DNA of 64,000 nucleotides, taken from NCBI GenBank assembly GCA_963839685.1, contig CAWIVS010000002.1:186001-250000 (forward strand), written 5' to 3'. This document shows, one piece after another, positions 18,839-27,442 of the stretch (the first letter of the stretch is position 1; each line of letters begins with the position of its first letter). Below the pieces are notes generated by a model that did no database searches, was not told the DNA's origin, and saw nothing but the letters and a program-made list of their open reading frames with translations. This stretch comes from CADEED01 sp963839685. GTDB lineage: Bacteria; Pseudomonadota; Gammaproteobacteria; Steroidobacterales; Steroidobacteraceae. A program made the position numbers and the translations under genes.

Positions 18839-19561
18839 GGTCGTAACTCCGAAGGACTGATCATTTCCTCTAACAAGGCCTTGCCGCTGATCGCGGCCGC
18901 GGCGCCGAGCGTCGCGAGTGCGGCGAGATCCGCCGCCGAACGCACGCCTCCCGAGGCCTGCCAGGCGAGCTGCGGATAACGTTTCACGCCTTCCGCATAC
19001 AAGGCCACGGCCGGGCCCTGCAGCGCGCCGTCGAGCTCGGCGTCGGTGCACAACACGTGCTTCAGAGCCATGCGGCAGGTACGAATCAATGGCTTCCCAG
19101 AGCGTAAGCTTGGACTCCATGGTCCAGCCGCGCGTCAGCACCCGCGGGACGCCTTGTTTGTCGTGCCGGATGTCGAAGGCCAGGCCGATCTTTTCCGCGC
19201 CGTATTTCTTGAGCCAGGCCTGCACTTCGCCGGGCTTCTCCACCGCGGCGCTGCCGACGATGACGCGATCGATGCCGTGGCGCAGCAGGTCATCGACCAC
19301 CGCCGCGGAACGTACGCCGCCGCCCACCTGGATGTGCAGCGCCCGCTGTGAGGCGAGCCGCACGATGACGCTGCGATTGGCGAGACGGCCATCCTTGGCG
19401 CCATCGAGGTCGACGACGTGCAGCCACGAAGCGCCCAGGGCTCGATAACGCTGCAGCAGCTCGTGAGGTTCGAGGTCGTAACGCGTTTCCTGGTCGAAGT
19501 CGCCTTTGAGCAGGCGCACGCAGCGGCCATGACGCAGGTCGATGGAAGGAATGAGGATCAT
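18784..19561 (-). CDS. hisA: ProFAR isomerase (frameshifted)
   Basis: Phosphoribosylformimino-5-aminoimidazole carboxamide ribotide isomerase, step 4 of the pathway. ATG 19561 gives the typical MILIPSIDLRHGRCVRLLKG, then VGGGVRSAAVVDDLL, IVGSAAVEKP, then KHVLCTDAELDGALQGP and ASGGVRSAADLAAL. One extra base at 19066, between SYLPHG and LKHVLCTD, breaks the frame. The corrected product is 258 residues and its 3' end overlaps hisF by 55 bp. ATG 19579 would overlap the hisH stop and is less likely. Confidence 0.92.
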
Positions 19562-19568
19562 GCGGGCT

Positions 19569-20168
19569 TCACACTCCATCTTTCAGAAAATTGGCAAGGA
19601 TGCGCGAACCCACCACGCCAGAGCGTTCGGGGTGGAACTGCGTGCCACAGAAATTGTCGCGGCGTGCGACCGAGGTGAGCGCCGTTCCATAGTCGGTGAT
19701 CGCGATGGTCGCGGCCGAGGTGGGCGCCGCGAAGCTGTGCACGAAATACACGTAGTCGAGACTGCTCACGCCATCGAGCAGCGGATCGGGACGCACCTGG
19801 ATCATCTGGTTCCAGCCCATGTGCGGAACCGGTCGGCCGGGGACGGACTGCAGCTTGCCGATGCTTCCCGGGATCACGCCCAGGCAATTCGCCGGCCCTT
19901 CGTCGGAACGCTCGAACAGGATCTGCATGCCGAGACAGATCCCTAACAAAGGCTGCTTGAGCTGCGGAATCAGCTGGTCGAGTCCCGCCATGCGCAGGCG
20001 CGCCATGGCGTCGTGGGCCGAACCCACGCCGGGCAGCAACACACGGGACGCTCCCCGGATGACGCCGTGGTCGGTGGTCACCACCGACTCGGCGCCGAGC
20101 CGCGCGAGCGCCGCGCGCAGCGATGCGATGTTGGCCCCGCCGCTGTCGATGATGACAACCGCGCTCAC
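19569..20168 (-). CDS. hisH: Imidazole glycerol phosphate synthase glutaminase subunit
   Basis: 199 residues; supplies ammonia from glutamine to HisF. Class I amidotransferase triad: Cys78 in LLGICLGMQILFE, and His and Glu in QFHPERSG. The oxyanion and HisF-interface segment PHMGWNQ is present. The reading frame is intact. The stop lies 7 bp before the hisA start. Confidence 0.96.
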   Translation of the reverse strand: MSAVVIIDSGGANIASLRAALARLGAESVVTTDHGVIRGASRVLLPGVGSAHDAMARLRMAGLDQLIPQLKQPLLGICLGMQILFERSDEGPANCLGVIPGSIGKLQSVPGRPVPHMGWNQMIQVRPDPLLDGVSSLDYVYFVHSFAAPTSAATIAITDYGTALTSVARRDNFCGTQFHPERSGVVGSRILANFLKDGV

Positions 20169-20202
20169 CAGTCACTCGCACTAGCGGTGAGAGCGACGTC
20201 CG

Positions 20203-21273
20203 TCATAGCAATCCCTTGGTGGACGGCAGTTCGCCGCCTTCGCGGCGAAACGCCTGGCGCAGCGCGCGTCCCACTCCCTTGAAGCAGGCTTCGATCATGT
20301 GATGAGTATTCTCACCGGTAATGGTGACATGAACCGCGGCCTTGAGGCTCTCGGCCAGAGAGCGGAAGAAGTGTGGCACCAGCTCGGTGGGCAGGCCGCC
20401 GACGGACTCGCGGGAGAACTTGCCTTCAAAGACGCCGTAGGCGCGCCCGGAAAGGTCAATGGCCACGCGGACCTGCGCCTCATCCATCGGCAGGACGAAA
20501 CCGTAACGGGCTATGCCGAGCTTGGCGCCGAGCGCGTTGCGCAACGCCTCGCCGAGCGCCAGCGCGCAATCCTCGACGGTGTGATGCTCGTCGATGTCGA
20601 GATCGCCCTTGCAGTTGAGCACCAGGGAGAATCCGCCGTGCTTGGCGAGCTGCTCGAGCATGTGATCGAAGAAGCCGATGCCGGTGGTAATGGCCACGGG
20701 TGTCGTTACATCGAGGTTCACGGCGACCTCGATGTCGGTTTCCCTGGTCTTGCGCTGGACCCTGCCGCGACGTTCGGTGAGCGTGCGCAGAATGGCGGGC
20801 CAGGTTTCGGTGGCGTCACCATGACGGCGTACGAGAAAGCCGCGGACTCCGAGGTTGCGCGCGAATTCCAGGTCCGTGGGACGATCACCGACCATGGCGC
20901 TGGCGCCGAGGTCGACCTGTTGTTCGCGAACCCAGGAATCGACCAGCCTGGTCTTGGGCTTGCGGCAGTCGCAGCCCTCGTCCTTGCGATGCGGACAAAC
21001 GAATACGGCGTCGAACTCGATGCCCTGCGAGCTGAAGGTATCCAGCAGGAACTGGTGTGGCACATCGAAGGAGCGCTGCGGAAAGCTCGCGCTGCCGAGA
21101 CCGTCCTGGTTGGTGACCATCGCAAGCCTGAAGCCCGCGACGCGTGCTTGCTGCAGGGCGTCGAACACGCCCGGCATGAAGCGGATCTTCTCGAGGGAAT
21201 CGACCTGTTCGTCGGGCGGTTCCTCGATGAGAGTGCCGTCGCGGTCGACGAACAGGATGCGGCTTTGGCTCAC
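20203..21273 (-). CDS. hisB: Bifunctional histidinol phosphatase / imidazoleglycerol-phosphate dehydratase
   Basis: 356 residues, the fused form found in gammaproteobacteria. The N-terminal HAD phosphatase begins ILFVDRDGTLIEEP (nucleophile Asp10, acid Asp12) and has the zinc loop CPHRKDEGCDCRKP. The dehydratase half starts around residue 165 and has GIGFFDHMLEQLAKHGGF, DEHHTVEDCALALGEAL, and a late HHMIEACFKGVGRALRQA, the Mn-binding His/Glu set. GTG 21273 overlaps the hisC stop (GTGA). Intact frame. Confidence 0.96.
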   Translation of the reverse strand: MSQSRILFVDRDGTLIEEPPDEQVDSLEKIRFMPGVFDALQQARVAGFRLAMVTNQDGLGSASFPQRSFDVPHQFLLDTFSSQGIEFDAVFVCPHRKDEGCDCRKPKTRLVDSWVREQQVDLGASAMVGDRPTDLEFARNLGVRGFLVRRHGDATETWPAILRTLTERRGRVQRKTRETDIEVAVNLDVTTPVAITTGIGFFDHMLEQLAKHGGFSLVLNCKGDLDIDEHHTVEDCALALGEALRNALGAKLGIARYGFVLPMDEAQVRVAIDLSGRAYGVFEGKFSRESVGGLPTELVPHFFRSLAESLKAAVHVTITGENTHHMIEACFKGVGRALRQAFRREGGELPSTKGLL

Positions 21274-22319
21274 GCAAGACTCCGGACCAGGCGGTCGTTC
21301 TGTTCGGGGGTGCCCACCGAGATGCGCAGCGACTGCGGAGACACGCTGCGCATGTCGCGGATCAGCAGCCGGGCGGTGCGCGCCGCGGCGAGTGCCGCCT
21401 CCGGCTGCGCGAAATCCGTGAGCAGAAAGTTCGCAACGCTGGGCCAGATTCTCTGCACCGACGACCTGGATGCAAGCGCGCCGTGCAGGCGCTCGCGTTC
21501 GGCGCGCACCTGGACGACCCGTTCGCGCTGGATGGCGAGCTGCGCCGGCGCCAGCGTGGCAAGAACTGCCTCGATGGTGAGCTGTGGAATCGAGTAGGGC
21601 GGAATCACCTTGGCGAGCAAGGTCACGATGGCCGGGTGCGCGATCAGCGAACCGACCCGTGCGCCCGCCAGGCCAAAGGCCTTGGACAAGGTGCGCAGCA
21701 CCACCAGATTCGGATATCGCGCCAGTGCCGCCGTGAGCGATGGTTGCCCGGAGAATTCGACATAGGCCTCGTCCACCACGATCAGCGCCTTGCCCGAGAG
21801 CTGCTGCAACAGCGTTTCGATGCCGGCAGGGTCGAGGGCGTTACCGGTCGGGTTGTTAGGGCTGCACAGGAACACGATGCGCGTATTCGAGTCGCAGGCT
21901 GCCAGCACGCCCTCGACATCAAGTGCAAAGCCGCGCTCGCGTAACAGGGGAACTTCGCGCACCGCCGCGCCCTGGATGCGGGCGGCCACGGCGTACATGC
22001 CGAAGGTCGGTGGGCAGATGATGACGTTGTCGACACCGGCGCGGCAAAAACCACGTACCACCAGATCGATCGACTCGTCACTGCCGCGTCCCGGCAGCAG
22101 CCGGGAAACATCGACGTCGTAGAGTGCGGCGAGCCGCGCCGCCAGTTCGTGTGGATGCGGTTCGGGATAGCGGTTGAGTCCCGCCTGGGAGCGATCGGTT
22201 TCGGCGCGCCACGGCAACTCGTTGGCATGCAGCCGATCGAAGGCCGGATCCCAGCTGGCGTGTGAATATGCCTTGAGCGCCACGATATCCGGGCGGGCGA
22301 GCGCGAGGATATCGCTCAT
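21270..22319 (-). CDS. hisC: Histidinol-phosphate aminotransferase
   Basis: 349 residues, fold-type I PLP enzyme converting imidazole acetol phosphate to histidinol phosphate. It has NRYPEPHPHELAARLA, GRGSDESIDLVVRGF, LCSPNNPTGNAL, VVDEAYVEFSG, and the PLP lysine in LRTLSKAFGLAGARVG. ATG 22319 overlaps the hisD stop (ATGA). Intact frame. Confidence 0.96.
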   Translation of the reverse strand: MSDILALARPDIVALKAYSHASWDPAFDRLHANELPWRAETDRSQAGLNRYPEPHPHELAARLAALYDVDVSRLLPGRGSDESIDLVVRGFCRAGVDNVIICPPTFGMYAVAARIQGAAVREVPLLRERGFALDVEGVLAACDSNTRIVFLCSPNNPTGNALDPAGIETLLQQLSGKALIVVDEAYVEFSGQPSLTAALARYPNLVVLRTLSKAFGLAGARVGSLIAHPAIVTLLAKVIPPYSIPQLTIEAVLATLAPAQLAIQRERVVQVRAERERLHGALASRSSVQRIWPSVANFLLTDFAQPEAALAAARTARLLIRDMRSVSPQSLRISVGTPEQNDRLVRSLA

Positions 22320-23632
22320 CGCACAGCTCCCGCGGCAAGTGCTTCGAGTCTCACGTTGACCGCGTTGCCGTGCGCGTCGAGCCCTTCCATGGCGGAGAGG
22401 GTAATCGCGGTGGGGCCGAGCGCTCGCAGTCCCGTGGCGTCGAGCTCCTGCACGGTGATGCGCTTCTGATAGTCGAGCAGCGAAACGCCGCTGTAGGAAC
22501 GCGCATAACCGAAAGTCGGCAACACGTGATTGGTGCCCGAGCAGTAATCACCCATCGTCTCCGGCGACCAGGCACCGATGAACACCGAGCCTGCGCACTC
22601 GACCTTCGACAACAGCGTGCGCGGTTGCCGCGTCTGGATGATGAGGTGCTCGGGCGCGTATTCGTTCGAAACCGCGACGGCTGTCGTCGAGATCGGGCAC
22701 GAGAATGACCCGGCAATGCGCCATGGATTCGCTGACGATCTTCAGGCGACTGAGCGCCGGCAGCTGTTTTGCGACTTCATTCCCGATCTCGCGCGCCGAG
22801 GGTCGTGGAGGTGGTGACGAGTAGCACCTGGGCGATGGTGTCGTGTTCGGCCTGCGCGAGCAGGTCCGCCGCCACGAAACGCGGGTCGGCCGAATCATCC
22901 GCGATGACCAGGACTTCGGAAGGCCCGGCCGGCAGATCGATGGCCGCACCGGCCGGATCAGCGGCGACGATCTGCTTCGCGGCCGTGACCCAGGCGCTGC
23001 CCGGCCCGAATATCTTGTCCACCTTGCCGACGCTTTCGGTACCGAATGCAAACGCGGCAATGGCCTGCGCGCCACCCATTTTGTAAACCGTATCGATGCC
23101 GCACAGCTCCGCGGCCACGAGCACCGCGGCGTGAACTTTGCCATCGGGGCCCGGCGAGCAGGCAATGGCGCGTGACTGACAACCGGCGACCCGTGCCGGC
23201 ACCGCGAGCATGATGGCGGTGGAGGGCAGGGGCGCAGAACCCGCCGGTACGTACAGACCGACGCGGCCGATGGGCCGGGTGATTCGCTCGCAGATGACGC
23301 CCGGCATGGTTTCGACACGCAGCGGCGGTGATTTCTGCGCCTCGTGAAAGCGCGTGACATTGTCGACCGCCCGCTCGAGCGCAGCGATCTGTTCTGACGT
23401 CAGGCGGGTCCGCGCCTCGCGAAACTCGCCAGCCGCGACGCGCAGCTGATCCGGCGTGCCGCCGCCGAACTTCTCCGTGAACTGGCGCACCGCGGCGTCG
23501 CCCTCGCGCGCGGACCGCGGCGACGATCGCTGCCGCCTGGGCCAGCACTTCGGCGCGCGACTCGGCCGCGGGCCGTTCGAGGGCCTTGCGACGCGCATCC
23601 GCCGACGCGGCGTTCCAGTCGAGGATGATCAT
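22316..23632 (-). CDS. hisD: Histidinol dehydrogenase (frameshifted)
   Basis: Oxidises histidinol to histidine in two NAD-dependent steps. Conserved blocks are visible in three different frames: AREGDAAVRQFTEKFGG, LYVPAGSAPLPSTAIMLAVPA, GPDGKVHAAVL, MGGAQAIAAFAFGTE, DKIFGPGSAWV, DLPAGPSEVLVIAD, AEHDTIAQV, EYAPEHL and GAWSPETMGDYCSGTNHVLPT. One extra base each near 23505, in the GGG run 22800-22802, and at 22679/22680 breaks the frame. Removing all three gives 437 residues, the family length. ATG 23632 overlaps the hisG stop (TGATG). Confidence 0.94.
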
Positions 23633-24540
23633 CAGACCAGCATCTTCTCGACGGGCAACACCAGCAGCGCGCTGGCGCCGGCTTTCTTCAAGCTCTCGAG
23701 TGTTTCCCAGAACACGTTCTCGCGGCACACGGCGTGGATTGCCACCTTGTCGTTGGAACCTTCCAGCGGAATGATGGTGGGCGATTCGCTGCCGGGCAGC
23801 AGCCGCCGGATCTCGGGCAATGCGGAACGCGGTGCGTGCAGCATGATGTACTTGCTCTCGCGGACCTGCTGCACACCGTCGATGCGCAACAGCAGGCGAT
23901 CGACCCATTCCTGCTTGGCCTCGGGCAGATTGACCGGGGTGCGGATCAGCAGCGCCTGGCTTTCGAGCACCGTCTCGACCTCACGCAGGTGATTGGCCTG
24001 CAACGTCGAGCCGGTGGAGACCAGGTCGCAGACGAGATCGGCGCGTCCCAGTCGCGGCGCGATTTCCACCGCACCGGACAAGGTCACGATGTCGGCCGCC
24101 ACATTGCGCTCTTTCAGGAAGCGCTCGAGCATGTACGGATAAGTGGTCGCAATTCGTTTACCCGCGAGCGACCCCGGGGTTTCGTACGAGAAGCCTTCGG
24201 GAACCGCCAGCGACAGCCGGCAGCGCCCGAAGTCGAGGGTGCGCAACTCGGTGAAGCTGGGCGTGTGCCCGCGCGAGGTGAGCTCCAGGCGCTTCTCCTC
24301 GATCACGTTGCGGCCGACGAGTCCCAGGTCGCAGACATCCTCCTGCACCAGGTCCGGGATGTCGTCGTCGCGCACGAACAGCACGTCGAGCGGCATGTTC
24401 TCGCCAAAACCCATGAGCTGGTCGCGACCGCGCGACAGCTTCAGGCCGCAACTCTTGAGCAGTTCGAGCGACGGGTCGGTGAGGCGGCCCGATTTCTGCA
24501 CCGCGAGTTTGAGGCGCTGGTCTTTGTCGTGAGGTTTCAT
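23632..24540 (-). CDS. hisG: ATP phosphoribosyltransferase (long form)
   Basis: Committed step of histidine synthesis. At 302 residues it is the long, self-contained form. The catalytic domains have LAVQKSGRLTDPSLELL, RDDDIPDLVQEDVCDLGLVG, RIATTYPYMLERFL and DLVCDLVSTGSTLQANHL, the PRPP-binding loop. The last 75 residues (IPLEGSNDKVAIHAVCRENV) form the ACT-like histidine-feedback domain. First enzyme gene of the operon, 57 bp after the trpR-like gene. Confidence 0.96.
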   Translation of the reverse strand: MKPHDKDQRLKLAVQKSGRLTDPSLELLKSCGLKLSRGRDQLMGFGENMPLDVLFVRDDDIPDLVQEDVCDLGLVGRNVIEEKRLELTSRGHTPSFTELRTLDFGRCRLSLAVPEGFSYETPGSLAGKRIATTYPYMLERFLKERNVAADIVTLSGAVEIAPRLGRADLVCDLVSTGSTLQANHLREVETVLESQALLIRTPVNLPEAKQEWVDRLLLRIDGVQQVRESKYIMLHAPRSALPEIRRLLPGSESPTIIPLEGSNDKVAIHAVCRENVFWETLESLKKAGASALLVLPVEKMLV

Positions 24541-24597
24541 GGGTATGCCGGTAGATAGAGGGCGGTGGGGCGGGCGCGTGCGCAGCGCGCGCTGCCA

Positions 24598-24909
24598 TCA
24601 GGCGTGGCGCTGCTGGCGCGCGACGGCCAGCGAGTACCCGCCATTGCCATCGGAGAGATAGCGCGCGACGCGACCGATGGTGGTGACACTCACGCCGGTG
24701 AGGCGGTGGATCTCGCGATAGGGCAGGCCCTTCTGCAACCACTCGACCACGGCCCAGCGATCGGCGATGGCCTGCAATTCCGCGGGGGTGCACAGGTCGC
24801 GAAAGAAGGCGCGGCACTCGTCCACCGTTTTGAGGGTGAGCACGGCGGCGAACAGGCTGCGTTCCGAGAGCGCCTCCTGTCGTGCGGTGACGTTACGGTG
24901 CTGTTTCAT
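24598..24909 (-). CDS. TrpR/YerC-family repressor heading the his operon
   Basis: 103 residues. It resembles the TrpR-like YerC/YecD family: LFAAVLTLKTVDECRAFFRDLCTPAELQAIADRW (dimerisation helices), then a helix-turn-helix LPYREIHRLTGVSVTTIGRVARYL. E. coli TrpR has the same arrangement. Its place as first gene of the his operon, with an operator-like palindrome just before its start, suggests a histidine-responsive autorepressor. TrpR-family his regulators are known by comparative genomics under the name HisR. The ligand is not shown by sequence. Confidence 0.9.
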   Translation of the reverse strand: MKQHRNVTARQEALSERSLFAAVLTLKTVDECRAFFRDLCTPAELQAIADRWAVVEWLQKGLPYREIHRLTGVSVTTIGRVARYLSDGNGGYSLAVARQQRHA

Positions 24910-24917
24910 GAACTAAT

Positions 24918-24935
24918 GTACTAACGCGTTAATAC
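24918..24935. promoter_or_regulatory. TrpR-type operator palindrome
   Basis: GTACTAACGCGTTAATAC is an 18-bp palindrome with one mismatched pair. Its half sites GTACTA and TAATAC closely match the E. coli TrpR operator half sites GTACTA and TAGTAC. It lies 9-26 bp upstream of the trpR-like start and directly downstream of the proposed his promoter (about +2 to +19), a classic repression position. A flanking CTAATG (24913-24918) and CATTAG (24943-24948) form an outer inverted pair. Confidence 0.65.
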
Positions 24936-24943
24936 GGTGGCGC

Positions 24944-24972
24944 ATTAGACGCGTCCGGTGGCGGAAAAGCAA
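24944..24972 (-). promoter_or_regulatory. Predicted his operon promoter
   Basis: On the minus strand: -35 TTGCTT (24972-24967), 17-bp spacer, -10 TCTAAT (24949-24944). Transcription would start near 24937, directly before the TrpR-type palindrome. It lies back to back with the met promoter. Confidence 0.55.
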
Positions 24973-24982
24973 GGCTGGATGC

Positions 24983-25011
24983 TTGCAGTCGGGTGATGCG
25001 CCTCATAGAAT
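24983..25011 (+). promoter_or_regulatory. Predicted promoter of the SAM riboswitch transcript
   Basis: -35 TTGCAG at 24983-24988, 17-bp spacer, -10 TAGAAT at 25006-25011. The expected start near 25018 coincides with the first base pair of the riboswitch P1 helix, which supports both calls. Confidence 0.65.
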
Positions 25012-25018
25012 CCGCGCA

Positions 25019-25144
25019 CTCATCGAGACCGGCTGAGGGATGGGCCCAAAGACGCCGGGGCAACCGCCGCCAACGCGGAAAGGTGCCAACTCCTGCGGAT
25101 TCGACGACTCGACACCATCGAGGCGCTCAATTCCGGCAGATGAG
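25019..25144 (+). promoter_or_regulatory. SAM-I (S-box) riboswitch
   Basis: The P1 helix is closed by CTCATC (25019-25024) and GATGAG (25139-25144). In between lie the hallmark S-box elements in order: CTGAGGGATGGGCCC, then GCCGGGGCAACC with the conserved GGCAACC, then GGTGCCAACTCCTGC, then a P4 stem. It binds S-adenosylmethionine and lowers expression of downstream methionine genes. The next genes are a homoserine acyltransferase and cystathionine gamma-synthase, exactly the expected targets. Confidence 0.93.
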
Positions 25145-25147
25145 CGA

Positions 25148-25195
25148 ACCTCAGTCAGCCCGTTCAGGGTTGTGAGGTGCCGTGCATCAGCACGG
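25148..25195 (+). promoter_or_regulatory. Candidate expression platform of the SAM riboswitch
   Basis: Two hairpins follow the aptamer: ACCTCA (25148-25153) pairs with TGAGGT (25173-25178), and CCGTGC (25180-25185) pairs with GCACGG (25190-25195). Neither is followed by a U-tract, so control may act on translation initiation or Rho access rather than intrinsic termination. The mechanism is inferred. Confidence 0.4.
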
Positions 25196-25236
25196 CGGCT
25201 CAGCTCGAGTGCCCGATGAGTGACTTGGAGCATTCG

Positions 25237-26289
25237 ATGAGCAATGAAAAACAGTTTTCCCGTGCCGATGTGCCGAGTCCTGGCGCTGGCAACACAACCA
25301 TGCAGGTCCGTGAAGGGGTGCTGGCAGTGCCCGGCGAGCTCAAGCTGCATTTCGGTGGCTCGCTGGAGTCGGTGTCCATCGCCTGGCGGCTGGCGGGGCC
25401 CGCGACGGCACCAGTGGTGGTGGCGATCGGCGGCATCTCCGCCTCGCGCCGCGTCTGGCTGCCCGATGAGCCGCGCGGCGGCTGGTGGCACGAGGTCGTG
25501 GGTCCCGGGCTGGCGCTCGACACGCAACGTTTTCGCATCCTGAGTTTCGACTACCTGGGCGCGAGCGCCGACTCGACCGGGCCCCGCGATGGCGCGGCGT
25601 TTCCCTCGATCTCCGCGTACGACCAGGCTGAGGTCCTGTTGCGTCTCATCAATCACCTGGGGATCGCTTCCCTGCGCGCCATTGCGGGCGCGTCGTATGG
25701 CGGCATGGTGGCGCTGGCCTTCGGTGAGCGTTACCCGGAGCGCGTGGCGCGTCTCATCGTGATCAGCGCCGCGGATCGCGCGCATCCCATGGCCAGTGCG
25801 TGGCGCGTGGTTCAGCGGCGCATCGTGAAATTCGCCATCGAGTCCGGCAAGGCGGCGGAGGGCCTGGAACTCGCGCGTGCGCTGGCCATGGCGACCTATC
25901 GCAGTCCCGAGGAATTCGCGGCGCGTTTCGCCGGCGCGCCGCGGCGCACGGACGACCGCTTCACCTTGCCGGTCGAGGAATACCTGTTCGCGCGTGGTGC
26001 CGAATACGCAAAGGCCTACCGCCCCGAGTCATTCGTGTGCCTGTCCGAATCCATCGACCTGCACCGTGTCGATGCCGCGCGTATTTTCGCGCCGGTCACC
26101 GCGGTGGCGGTGCGCGAGGACCAGCTGGTGCCGCTCGCCGACATGCGCGCCATGGTCGCGCGCCTGCCGAACGCCGAGCTGCACGAAATCTCCTCGGTGT
26201 ACGGTCACGATGCCTTCTTGAAAGAGAATCGGCGACTCGCACCTATCTTCTCCAATGTCTTGAACGAACCTCCAGGGACTGCCGAATGA
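25237..26289 (+). CDS. Homoserine O-acyltransferase (MetX-like)
   Basis: 350 residues; acylates homoserine to start methionine synthesis. Alpha/beta-hydrolase fold with nucleophile Ser153 in AIAGASYGGMVAL, acid Asp in VREDQLVPLADM, and His in YGHDAFLKE. It resembles the Xanthomonas-type MetX proteins that lack the classical GGSMGG sequence; the acyl donor (acetyl or succinyl) cannot be told. ATG 25237 is preferred because TTGGAG lies 6 bases upstream; ATG 25216 and GTG 25177 are in frame. It follows a SAM riboswitch, and its stop overlaps the metB start (ATGA). Confidence 0.88.
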   Translation: MSNEKQFSRADVPSPGAGNTTMQVREGVLAVPGELKLHFGGSLESVSIAWRLAGPATAPVVVAIGGISASRRVWLPDEPRGGWWHEVVGPGLALDTQRFRILSFDYLGASADSTGPRDGAAFPSISAYDQAEVLLRLINHLGIASLRAIAGASYGGMVALAFGERYPERVARLIVISAADRAHPMASAWRVVQRRIVKFAIESGKAAEGLELARALAMATYRSPEEFAARFAGAPRRTDDRFTLPVEEYLFARGAEYAKAYRPESFVCLSESIDLHRVDAARIFAPVTAVAVREDQLVPLADMRAMVARLPNAELHEISSVYGHDAFLKENRRLAPIFSNVLNEPPGTAE

Positions 26290-27442
26290 CGAACCTGACC
26301 CAGGACACTCGCGCGGTGCGCGCGGGCCTCGAAAACTGCGACGTGACGGGGGCCGTGGTGCCACCGCTGCACCTGTCGTCCACCTATGCCTTTCGCGGCT
26401 TCGGCGACAAGCGCAAGTACGACTACAGCCGCTCGGGTAATCCGACGCGCGACTTGCTGGCCGAGGCGCTGGCGGATCTCGAGGGCGGCGTCGGTGCGGT
26501 GATCACCGGTTCGGGCATGGGCGCGATCACCCTGGTCGGTCACCTGCTGCCCGCGGGCGCGCGCATCGTCGCGCCGCATGATTGTTACGGCGGCACGTTC
26601 CGACTGTTCACGGCCTGGAACAAGCGCGGCGAACTCAAGGTGGACTTCGTCGACTTCGGTAATCCGTCCGCGGTCGATGCCGCGCTGTCGAAGCCGGCCG
26701 CGATGGTGTGGATCGAAACGCCCAGCAATCCGCTGCTGCGTATCACCGACATCGCGGACCTCGCGCGGCGCAGCCATGCCATCGGCGCCCTGGTGGTGGC
26801 CGACAACACCTTCCTGTCGCCAGGCTGGCAGCGGCCCCTGGAACTCGGCGCCGATATCGTGCTGCATTCGACCACCAAGTACATCAACGGACACAGCGAC
26901 GTGGTCGGCGGGGCGGTGATCGCCAAGACCGCCGAGCTGGCCGAGCAGATCGGCTGGTGGGGCAATTGCCTCGGCCTCACTGGTTCCGCGTTCGACAGTT
27001 TTCTCACGTTGCGCGGACTGCGCACCCTGCATGTGCGGCTGCGCGAACACGGCCGCAATGCGCAGGTCGTGGCCGAGTACCTCGCCAAGCAAAAGAACGT
27101 GAAGCGGGTGTACTTACCCCGGACTCGCGATCGCATCCGGGACACGAGATCGCGAAGCGTCAGCAGTCCGGCTTCGGCGCCATCGTCACCCTCGAAGTGG
27201 CGGGCGGCATCGATGGCGCGAAACGCTTCTCCGAAGCGCTCGAGTTGTTCTCGCTGGCGGAGTCGTTAGGCGGCGTGGAAAGCCTGGTCGCGCATCCGGC
27301 CACGATGACTCATGCGGCCATGGCGCCGGAAGCGCGCGCCGCGGCTGGCCTGGTCGATGGGCTGCTGCGACTCTCCATCGGCATCGAATCGGCCGACGAC
27401 CTGCTGCGTGATCTTGCCAACGGCGTGAAGTCGCTCAGTTAG
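26286..27442 (+). CDS. metB: Cystathionine gamma-synthase, trans-sulfuration PLP enzyme (frameshifted)
   Basis: Combines the activated homoserine with cysteine (or sulfide if it is a MetZ/MetY type). It has YDYSRSGNPTRDLLAEALADLEGG, GSGMGAITLV, the YGGTFRLF segment, WIETPSNPLLRITD, VADNTFLSP and the PLP lysine in LHSTTKYINGHSD. The C-terminal part, HPGHEIAKRQQSGFGAIVTLE through LVAHPATMTHAAM, is in another frame. Two extra bases are needed, one in CCCC 27117-27120 and A27130. Corrected length is 384 residues, normal for the family. The stop TAG interlocks with the convergent SDR gene stop. Confidence 0.92.

Noticed and set aside
18071..19579. Apparent HisA-HisF fusion protein of 502 residues
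   Set aside because: The middle part (after about residue 170) is nonsense relative to HisA, while the true HisA C-terminus lies in another frame. One extra base at 19066 explains it; the two genes are separate and overlapping.
20299..21597. 432-residue open frame on the plus strand across hisB and hisC
   Set aside because: Antisense shadow of two clearly conserved genes in GC-rich DNA, with no recognisable domain.
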